Source of the DNA: Bacteriovorax stolpii
GTDB lineage: Bacteria > Bdellovibrionota > Bacteriovoracia > Bacteriovoracales > Bacteriovoracaceae
Length of the DNA stretch: 9,196 bases
Assembly: GCA_945890905.1 (NCBI GenBank)
Contig: CAMDDI010000130.1
Location: 1 to 9,196 of the forward strand
Direction: 5' to 3'
The notes beneath the pieces were generated by a model, which searched no databases, was not told where the DNA came from, and worked only from the letters and a program-made list of their open reading frames with translations. Shown one piece after another: positions 1-4,563 of the stretch (position 1 is the first letter of the stretch; the number at the start of each line of letters is the position of its first letter). The position numbers were made by a program, and so were the translations under genes.

Positions 1-31
1 GGAAGTATTCTCCGATGAACTTTTTATATGT

Positions 32-520
32 TTAAGCAATCCCAGTCCAGCTGCCCACTAAGGGATTCCCATGATGTTGAATTTTTAACTCATTGTGAAT
101 ATCGTAAACCCCATAGATCTTTTCCGACAACCATTCCGCATTCTTTTTAGCTTCCCGAGAATCCACCATGCCTTTCAAATGAACGTGCCCGGAAATAACT
201 GTGACTTCAATGTCACTAGCATCAACTTCCGAACTGGCAAAAAGAGCTTCACATACATCTTCGCGAATGCGCTCATCTGAGCGCTTATAGCCTTTGGGAC
301 CTCTTCCTTGATGGTTGGGGCGATCAGCAAAACGGTCTCGATTAAAGAGATTTACGCTCCCAAAGTTGTAGTGTCTTTCCGACAGTACCTCATCTAATGG
401 ATGAGTTGTTTTTCGGGAAAATTCGGACTCTCCTGTAACAGAATATTTATCATCCGTATTTCGATTTTCCTCAGTCCAAGCCTTACTTACGTAATTATTA
501 TCTATTGGTATGTTGTCCAT
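32..520 (-). CDS. BON-domain protein, cytoplasmic, 162 aa
   Basis: The C-terminal half (about residues 80-147) is a BON domain: a charged helix around SDERIREDVCEAL, the strand-turn IEVTVISGHVHLKGMV, a second helix and a closing GVYDIHNELKI. The GRGPKGYKRSDERI lead-in (residues 72-85) is typical of soluble BON proteins found in stress-related clusters. Residues 1-70 are polar, low in hydrophobics and probably disordered. There is no signal peptide or lipobox, so it should stay in the cytoplasm, unlike OsmY-type BON proteins. The start has a good ribosome site (AAAAGGA, 7 nt spacing). It lies 31 bp downstream of the dehydrogenase gene on the same strand, so the two are probably co-transcribed. 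BON domains are thought to bind membranes or polysaccharides; the exact role here is unknown. Confidence 0.88.
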   Translation of the reverse strand: MDNIPIDNNYVSKAWTEENRNTDDKYSVTGESEFSRKTTHPLDEVLSERHYNFGSVNLFNRDRFADRPNHQGRGPKGYKRSDERIREDVCEALFASSEVDASDIEVTVISGHVHLKGMVDSREAKKNAEWLSEKIYGVYDIHNELKIQHHGNPLVGSWTGIA

Positions 521-551
521 GGTGGCATCCTTTTGTAAGTCCTTGATGAAC

Positions 552-1307
552 TTAATCTTTCAAGTGTTTCATTTGAGATTCTGCATAAATATCTTTGAGC
601 TTAGGAAAAAAAGTATCTACGATAGCAGATAACTTAGCTGGCCCACCCACAAAGACATCTCGTTGTGGATGTTCAGCACATTTTAAAATAGCTTCAGCTG
701 CAAGGGTTGGGTCAGTTTCTATAGCTGTTGGTCTAATGAGACAAACTTCAATGGGAATATTTTGATCACGCAGTTCAGATCTTAAAACTTCTGTGAATGC
801 AGCAATCGCCTGCTTTGATGCGTTGTACATTCCAAGCAATGGTGGTGGGGCCACTGAAACTTCACTCCCTAAATTGATGAGAACCCCTCCATGGATTTTC
901 ATGACCTCCACTGCTAGAGAAGAGCCCATGCGGGTTCCCCAGAAATTTATATCAAAGAGTGCTCTCTCTTCATCTAAACTCGTTTGATGCAAATATCCTT
1001 GTACTGAGCTAACTGCATTATTAACCCAAGTATTAATTTCTCCAAATCTGCTTAATGCTGCTTCTTTGATCAACTCCAGATCCACTGAGAGAGAAGCATC
1101 GGCAGTAACTCCCACAGCTATTCCGCCGTCAGCCATGATTTCTTGTACACATTGATTCAAACGTTTTTGATTGCGTGAAGACATCACCACTTTTGCCCCC
1201 CGATTAGCTGCCAACTTAGCACAAGCAAGTCCAATTCCATTGGTGGCACCGGTGATGACTATGACTTGATCTTTGAGAGACTTAGGCGCAAAGTTTTTTT
1301 TTGACAT
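552..1307 (-). CDS. Short-chain dehydrogenase/reductase (SDR), 251 aa
   Basis: A classical Rossmann-fold SDR using NAD(P). Counting from the ATG at 1307, TGATNGIG at residues 19-26 is the cofactor-binding glycine motif and NNAV at 96-99 corresponds to NNAG. The catalytic tetrad is N121, S148, Y161 and K165 (YNASK), with the usual 13-residue Ser-Tyr spacing. SSRN after the second strand suggests NADP preference. The ATG at 1307 is chosen because GAGAGG lies 5 nt upstream. The in-frame GTG at 1313 would overlap that ribosome site. After the RPTAIET segment the chain passes almost at once to AAEAILKCAEHPQRDVFVGG, so the substrate-loop region looks shorter than in close relatives as I remember them. 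The substrate is unknown. It is first gene of a probable operon with the downstream BON gene and is preceded by a sigma-54-like promoter. Confidence 0.92.
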   Translation of the reverse strand: MSKKNFAPKSLKDQVIVITGATNGIGLACAKLAANRGAKVVMSSRNQKRLNQCVQEIMADGGIAVGVTADASLSVDLELIKEAALSRFGEINTWVNNAVSSVQGYLHQTSLDEERALFDINFWGTRMGSSLAVEVMKIHGGVLINLGSEVSVAPPPLLGMYNASKQAIAAFTEVLRSELRDQNIPIEVCLIRPTAIETDPTLAAEAILKCAEHPQRDVFVGGPAKLSAIVDTFFPKLKDIYAESQMKHLKD

Positions 1308-1330
1308 GGACACCTCTCTTAAAGAAATGA

Positions 1331-1347
1331 AGCAATTTTTGTACCAA
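1331..1347 (-). promoter_or_regulatory. Candidate sigma-54 (RpoN) promoter of the SDR-BON unit
   Basis: Read on the minus strand the site is TTGGTACAAAAATTGCT. It matches the -24/-12 pattern (TTGGCACG-N4-TTGCT) with the invariant GG-N10-GC spacing and a complete TTGCT. The predicted start is about position 1320, giving a leader of about 13 nt that just contains the GAGAGG ribosome site. No convincing sigma-70 pair was seen between this site and the start codon. Confidence 0.6.
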
Positions 1348-1407
1348 CGTAATACGCTACAACACCTTCGATATACGACAACTCACATGTTAAAAATTTG
1401 AATGAGA

Positions 1408-1420
1408 AGGCAGTCTGCCT
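1408..1420. promoter_or_regulatory. Palindrome AGGCAG-T-CTGCCT, possible activator site
   Basis: Perfect 6-bp arms around one central base. Its centre lies about 94 bp upstream of the start predicted from the sigma-54-like element at 1331-1347, a usual distance for an enhancer-binding protein. It could equally serve the divergent lipoprotein gene at 1514. Confidence 0.4.
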
Positions 1421-1447
1421 CATGGATGAGTATTTAAGTTGAGTAAA

Positions 1448-1475
1448 CTTGAGATGAACTTTAGTTCACTTCAAG
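1448..1475. repeat. Long imperfect inverted repeat upstream of the small lipoprotein gene
   Basis: The arms CTTGAGATGAAC and GTTCACTTCAAG surround a TTTA loop. Ten of twelve positions are complementary; of the other two, one is a G-T wobble and one a mismatch. No T-run follows, so it is not an ordinary intrinsic terminator. It may be a regulator-binding site in the intergenic region shared by the divergent SDR and lipoprotein genes (about 140 bp upstream of the predicted SDR start), or a structure upstream of the lipoprotein gene. Confidence 0.4.
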
Positions 1476-1489
1476 GCCCTAACTCTGCT
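1474..1489 (+). promoter_or_regulatory. Weak sigma-54-like element before the small lipoprotein gene
   Basis: GG at 1475-1476 and GC at 1487-1488 are separated by exactly 10 bp, but the flanks match consensus poorly (AGGCCC and TCTGCT in place of TGGCAC and TTTGCT). The predicted start near 1500 would leave a 13-14 nt leader containing only the ribosome site, the same geometry as at the divergent SDR gene. A chance match is quite possible. Confidence 0.22.
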
Positions 1490-1513
1490 TAGATAAGGGA
1501 TAAGGAGAAATTT

Positions 1514-1705
1514 ATGAAACTTTTAGTACTTATACTTTCTTTCACAACACTTCTTTCTTGTAAGCAACAGGAGAGACAAGAAGACATTGATCAAGACTCA
1601 ATCAATGGAAATCGAAGTCGTCCAAGTAACACTGGACTAGGGCCTGGTTCATCAGAAGTAGATGCCGTCGGTACTGAAGATTTAGATTTAGATGGCAACT
1701 ATTAG
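1514..1705 (+). CDS. Small lipoprotein, 63 aa
   Basis: A short hydrophobic signal (residues 1-15) ends in the lipobox LLSC, with C16 as the lipidated residue. The remaining 47 residues are polar and acidic with no recognisable domain: Gln/Glu/Asp-rich at first, then Ser/Gly/Pro-rich, ending in an Asp-Leu-rich tail (EDLDLDGNY). It is preceded by a good ribosome site (AAGGAG, about 8 nt spacing). A chance ORF would not be expected to combine a ribosome site, signal and lipobox, so I regard it as real. Its TAG stop overlaps the stop codon of the convergent phosphatase gene and no terminator is visible between them. Its function is unknown; it probably sits on the periplasmic face of the outer or inner membrane. 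Confidence 0.75.
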   Translation: MKLLVLILSFTTLLSCKQQERQEDIDQDSINGNRSRPSNTGLGPGSSEVDAVGTEDLDLDGNY

Positions 1706-2226
1706 AATTGCTTAACGATCCATTCCGCAGCTTTTAAAAGTGAATTTGTTTGAAAATGGGGTCTTGGATGTTCAAAATTTTCACTCTCATCTATGAGTAC
1801 TGTTCTACATCCTGCACTAATACCCGCATCAATATCTGTTATACGATCTCCAACCATGTAAGATTCTTTCATATCAATTGAAAGCTCAGATGCCGCTTCT
1901 AGAAGCATACCAGGTTGAGGCTTACGGCAATTACAAAAATCATGCTCAGTATGAAAGCAAACTTTGATACAATTTACGCCAAGAAGTTCTTGAACTTCAT
2001 AATTCATTCTCTCTACACTTTCTCTAGACACCCATCCTCGCGCCACATCAGGCTGATTGGTGACAACGATTAAAAGAAATTGGTGCAATTTGAGTAAAGC
2101 AATCGCTTCAATCACTCCATCAAAGAGTTGGAATTCATTTAGTGTATAAGGCGCCCGGGGTTTCCCCATCCGGAAAATAGTATGATTGATGACACCATCA
2201 CGATCTAAAAATACAGCCTTGTTCAT
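1702..2226 (-). CDS. gmhB: HAD-IIIA phosphatase, GmhB-like (heptose-1,7-bisphosphate 7-phosphatase), 174 aa
   Basis: This is a HAD-superfamily phosphatase of the histidinol-phosphatase/GmhB subgroup. Visible motifs are FLDRDGVIN (nucleophile D8, acid/base D10), VVTNQ with T56, a zinc loop with ligands C90, H92, C98 and C100, RKPQPGM with K102, and VGDRITD with D127 and D131. GmhB removes the 7-phosphate from D-glycero-D-manno-heptose 1,7-bisphosphate in the cytoplasm, on the route to ADP-heptose for the LPS core. The zinc loop is short (CxHx5CxC), and the length of 174 aa is slightly below typical GmhB. Related HAD-IIIA enzymes of uncertain substrate look similar, so the family is firm and the substrate only probable. 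The ribosome site is weak (GAGAGG about 13 nt before ATG). It is probably the last gene of the BON operon. Confidence 0.85.
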   Translation of the reverse strand: MNKAVFLDRDGVINHTIFRMGKPRAPYTLNEFQLFDGVIEAIALLKLHQFLLIVVTNQPDVARGWVSRESVERMNYEVQELLGVNCIKVCFHTEHDFCNCRKPQPGMLLEAASELSIDMKESYMVGDRITDIDAGISAGCRTVLIDESENFEHPRPHFQTNSLLKAAEWIVKQF

Positions 2227-2278
2227 TCAAAAATTTTATCCTCTCTGCCAGGTTTTGTCTGAAAGAATTGATCTTACC

Positions 2279-2425
2279 CTAGCGATGATTCCAGTTCGCG
2301 AGATCATCTTCATCAAAAGGAATATCAATCCGCCATGGGGATCCTCTTCACCCCCGGTTTTCGGCCCAAGGACCTCCCATTGTGTTTCCATCTTGCTGCA
2401 TGGAGTATTTCTTTGACGTCTTCAT
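2279..2425 (-). pseudogene. Short ORF coupled to the BON gene, interrupted by in-frame TGA at codon 26
   Basis: The ATG at 2425 overlaps the TGA stop of the upstream BON gene (ATGA), and an AGGAG ribosome site sits 7 nt before it inside that gene's last codons. The first 25 codons end in NTMGGPWAENRG and are followed by TGA (2350-2348). The same frame then continues for 22 sense codons with coding-like usage (PWRIDIPFDEDDLANWNHR) to TAG at 2281-2279. The excellent initiation signals and the sensible sequence on both sides of the TGA suggest a gene of about 48 codons. It is either truncated by a nonsense change, read through, or affected by a sequencing error. The product is not recognised. 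A second frame (2391->2236, 51 aa) is also open but lacks a ribosome site. Confidence 0.4.
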
Positions 2426-2811
2426 AAATCAACTCCTAGATCTTTAATAGTAACTTCAGAAGGACCACTAATTGGGCCATCCATCAACATGAGCTTATTT
2501 TCAACTCCCTTCACTCCGACTAGGTCTTCAATCAAAGTCTCTGCTAAAAGCTTTTCTTTTTTTGTTTCAACATATCCTTCAAGAAGCACTTTGCCTTTTT
2601 GAAATGTTACTTGAATCCTGGCTGAATGATTTATTTGTCCGTTATCTAGATTTTCTCGGATAGAATTATAGATTCTATCGTCAGCAGAATAATCCAGTAA
2701 AGTTTTTTCAAAAACCGGATCTTTTTCCCCTAACTCAAAACTCTCGTCTCTAAGGTCATGAACGGCAAAACGTGAGTGATCATTATTCAAGTAGTTTTTT
2801 TTCCTTTTCAT
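2422..2811 (-). CDS. BON-domain protein, cytoplasmic, 129 aa
   Basis: Residues 43-110 form a BON domain: ADDRIYNSIRENL, then the strand pair around IQVTFQKGKVLLEGYV, a helix (KLLAETLIEDL) and the closing GVKGVENKL. It resembles the BON protein at 32-520 at the first helix (S-D-E/D-R-I pattern), but the flanking sequences differ. The N-terminal 40 residues are charged and the last 18 form a Pro/Ser/Gly-containing tail. There is no signal peptide. Its ATG overlaps the stop of the preceding BON gene in an ATGA junction, with AAGGA 7 nt upstream, so translation is probably coupled. It is the middle member of the 3137->1702 operon. The molecular role of such soluble BON proteins is not established. 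Confidence 0.87.
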   Translation of the reverse strand: MKRKKNYLNNDHSRFAVHDLRDESFELGEKDPVFEKTLLDYSADDRIYNSIRENLDNGQINHSARIQVTFQKGKVLLEGYVETKKEKLLAETLIEDLVGVKGVENKLMLMDGPISGPSEVTIKDLGVDL

Positions 2812-3137
2812 TGGTTTTCCTTAAGATCATTCACGACTTCAAGTACGTGAGATGAAGCGCGCGCAAACTTTTCGGCAAGATATTTTTGTTCCAGATTCTT
2901 TACCGACCCCTCTAGATGTACACAACCATCTTTGTAAGAGACGCTAATCCCAGATGAATCCAATTCTGGATGTAGCTGAAACTGGTCCCAGACAAACTCA
3001 AGATTCCTAGTACTCTCATTAAATGATTCTGATCGAGAATCTTTAGACCAACTATAGTTTGGGTCATGAAAGGTCTTTGCATGAGAAGGTTTTACATGAC
3101 TCTCACCCCAGCGGTTAATATGATCGTTCTCATTCAT
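2808..3137 (-). CDS. BON-domain protein, cytoplasmic, 109 aa
   Basis: The second half (about residues 44-106) fits a BON domain: NLEFVWDQFQLHPEL, the strand-turn ISVSYKDGCVHLEGSV, helix EQKYLAEKFARA and terminal VLEVVNDL. The first 43 residues are hydrophilic, with many His, Ser, Asn and Trp. The start at 3137 is preferred because AAAGGAGG lies 5 nt before it. A longer frame opening at 3206 would run through the ribosome site and the sigma-54-like promoter, and its extra 23 residues look non-coding. There is no export signal. It is the first gene of the minus-strand operon and overlaps the next BON gene by four bases. This is the most divergent of the three BON proteins here. Confidence 0.82.
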   Translation of the reverse strand: MNENDHINRWGESHVKPSHAKTFHDPNYSWSKDSRSESFNESTRNLEFVWDQFQLHPELDSSGISVSYKDGCVHLEGSVKNLEQKYLAEKFARASSHVLEVVNDLKENQ

Positions 3138-3172
3138 AATTCCTCCTTTAGAAATGCACTCGCGAATTAAAT

Positions 3173-3188
3173 TGCAAATACATTGCCA
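3173..3188 (-). promoter_or_regulatory. Candidate sigma-54 (RpoN) promoter of the BON-BON-gmhB unit
   Basis: On the minus strand the site reads TGGCAATGTATTTGCA, with an intact TGGCA, an intact TTTGCA and exact GG-N10-GC spacing. The predicted start is about 3162, giving a leader of about 25 nt ending in the strong AAAGGAGG site. It is the second such element in the window, and both drive units that contain BON genes. Confidence 0.6.
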
Positions 3189-3249
3189 CCTTATTACTAC
3201 GTGCAATCAGTTCTCTGTGGCATGACTAGAATCCTAAAAAAGTATTTCT

Positions 3250-3265
3250 ATCAATCTTGATTGAT
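3250..3265. promoter_or_regulatory. Palindrome ATCAATC-TT-GATTGAT
   Basis: Perfect 7-bp arms with a 2-bp spacer. The centre is about 95 bp upstream of the start predicted from the sigma-54-like element at 3173-3188. It is a candidate binding site for an enhancer-binding activator. Confidence 0.45.
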
Positions 3266-3270
3266 TCGTA

Positions 3271-3289
3271 ATCCCTTGTTCTAAGGGAT
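3271..3289. promoter_or_regulatory. Palindrome ATCCCTT-GTTCT-AAGGGAT
   Basis: Perfect 7-bp arms with a 5-bp centre. The midpoint is 22-23 bp (two helical turns) from that of the palindrome at 3250-3265 and about 118 bp upstream of the predicted minus-strand start. It also directly abuts a TATAAT box on the plus strand, so it could instead be an operator for rightward transcription. Confidence 0.45.
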
Positions 3290-3290
3290 C

Positions 3291-3296
3291 TATAAT
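3291..3296 (+). promoter_or_regulatory. Isolated consensus -10 box TATAAT
   Basis: A perfect TATAAT, one base after the 3271-3289 palindrome. No recognisable -35 hexamer lies 16-18 bp upstream (that stretch is inside the palindrome). If used, it would need an activator and would start a leader of about 390 nt before the gene at 3691. A short hairpin (CACTT-GGGAA-AAGTG, 3310-3324) followed by TTTT lies just downstream and could attenuate it. Confidence 0.25.
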
Positions 3297-3690
3297 GTCT
3301 TTCGGAGTTCACTTGGGAAAAGTGTTTTCTCTAAAATCAAATCAAAACAATGGCTTAAATCATCCCCATTTGTCTGCGAACAATTAAATGTTTCAAGTTT
3401 CCTTATAAAAGGGGCTTATGCCAACAAAATCAGGATTAGCAATTAGGGGTGCATTTTTATTCCAAGCCTGAGTAATTACTTTAAAAAAGAGTCATGCCTT
3501 GCAGAAATTTTTCGATTTGCTTTTTATTCATTTCCCTGAACGAATTCACCATGCATTAAGTCTTCTATTTTTCAAGAGCAATCGCTGCAAGCACTTCCAA
3601 CAATGAAGCTTTGGCTACGCTTTAGATGACAATAATAACCTTCTTGCTCAATATGGTTTTCAAGATGATCTGTAAAACATAGGAGGTTTT
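3297..3690. other. Long intergenic stretch with no confident gene
   Basis: No ORF of convincing length is present on either strand. It contains a small hairpin at 3310-3324 and a 17-codon frame at 3418-3471 preceded by AAAGGGG at tight spacing. Near the right end, a coding-like but stop-interrupted stretch (3607-3675, ending AQYGFQDDL) may be the decayed tail of a gene. A strong AGGAGG at 3682-3687 serves the gene at 3691. The actual promoter of that gene was not identified; TTGCAG at 3499 with TTTTAT 17 bp downstream is only a weak candidate. Confidence 0.5.
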
Positions 3691-4536
3691 ATGCGTTTGT
3701 TCTTCGGGTTCTGCTTGCTTCTAAGTCATCCCGTTTTTGCCAACTCAACTCTCTCCACCCAAATTCATAAAATCGATTCAAGCTCAGTTCAGGGTGAAGA
3801 AGCCTTAGTATTTATGAGTGATGGTCGTGTTGGACGAATTTCACCATTCAATTTAGAACTAATTGAAAGGTTAAAATCTGCTCAAGAAACAAATCAATTA
3901 ATGAAACTCACTCTCAGCGATAAAACAGAAATTTTATCTGCAGAGGAAGACTCCTCAAAAGCAGCTCTTGCCCCTGGCGAAGAAATTTCTACTAGTCTAT
4001 TAGAGTACAATTCTTCGGTTATTAAATCTATCGACGAAGCAAGGTCTATTTTTCGCGATCACCGAGTTGCTAAAGAAGGTGAAACGCAATGCTTTAACCG
4101 CGCACAAGTTTGGGCCTATGATTGGAGAGTCCAAAGAAATATTTACTCCAATAAAATTTGGATTTTTTTCACGGCTAAATATATCCGTAAGTATACCTTT
4201 GAATGGTGGTTCCATGTTGCTCCTATGATTCACGTGAATGTAGATGGTGTGATCAAAGAAAGAGTCATGGACATGAAATATGCCCGTGGGCCTCTCGCTA
4301 CCAAACAATGGACTGATATTTTCATGAAAGACAACGCTGCTTGCCCGACAGTAATCACATATTCAGATCATGCTGACTATCCTGAAACTGGTTCATGTTT
4401 TATTCAGAAAACTAGCATGTATTTCTATCAACCCATCGATCTTGAATTCCAAGAAAAGTTTGGAACTGTGAAAACAGGATGGGTTGCTCAGGAAGTTCGT
4501 CAGGCCTATGAAGAAGCCTTTGGCATTAATCTTTAA
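3691..4536 (+). CDS. Secreted protein-glutaminase-like enzyme (Gln_deamidase_2 type), 281 aa preproprotein
   Basis: Residues 1-17 are a signal peptide (cleavage likely after VFA), so the protein is exported. Residues 18 to about 125 resemble a pro-region. The C-terminal half resembles bacterial protein-glutaminase, which deamidates protein-bound glutamine. The candidate catalytic Cys is C134 in ETQCFNRAQ, the His is H175 in WWFHVAP, and the Asp is D194 in RVMDMKYARGPL. The 41-residue Cys-His gap and 19-residue His-Asp gap fit the Chryseobacterium enzyme as I remember it. Overall length also fits that prepro-enzyme. C228, C239-region cysteines near the C terminus (AACPT, GSCF) could form a disulfide. 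AGGAGG precedes the ATG by 4 nt. The next gene starts 27 bp downstream, so the two are probably one unit. The family assignment is by motif memory, not alignment. Confidence 0.75.
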   Translation: MRLFFGFCLLLSHPVFANSTLSTQIHKIDSSSVQGEEALVFMSDGRVGRISPFNLELIERLKSAQETNQLMKLTLSDKTEILSAEEDSSKAALAPGEEISTSLLEYNSSVIKSIDEARSIFRDHRVAKEGETQCFNRAQVWAYDWRVQRNIYSNKIWIFFTAKYIRKYTFEWWFHVAPMIHVNVDGVIKERVMDMKYARGPLATKQWTDIFMKDNAACPTVITYSDHADYPETGSCFIQKTSMYFYQPIDLEFQEKFGTVKTGWVAQEVRQAYEEAFGINL

Positions 4537-4563
4537 TTACCAAGATCCAAGGAGAAATATCAC

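Noticed and set aside
1308..1313. GTG start of the SDR gene at 1313
   Set aside because: It overlaps the GAGAGG ribosome site, which is correctly spaced for the ATG at 1307.
2325..2350. Selenocysteine reading of the TGA in the mini-gene
   Set aside because: No convincing SECIS-type stem-loop follows the TGA (only a few pairs around CCATGG), and no selenoprotein gene is nearby.
2236..2391. 51-codon minus-strand frame overlapping the interrupted mini-gene
   Set aside because: It has no ribosome site, and the ATGA-coupled frame is better supported by initiation signals and codon pattern. Kept only as a frameshift possibility in the findings.
2186..2416. 76-aa plus-strand frame over the start of gmhB
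   Set aside because: It lies antisense to gmhB and the mini-gene, has no ribosome site and shows no domain.
3138..3206. N-terminal extension of the first BON gene of the operon (start at 3206)
   Set aside because: The extension would translate across the AAAGGAGG site and the sigma-54-like promoter. The ATG at 3137 has ideal spacing to that ribosome site.
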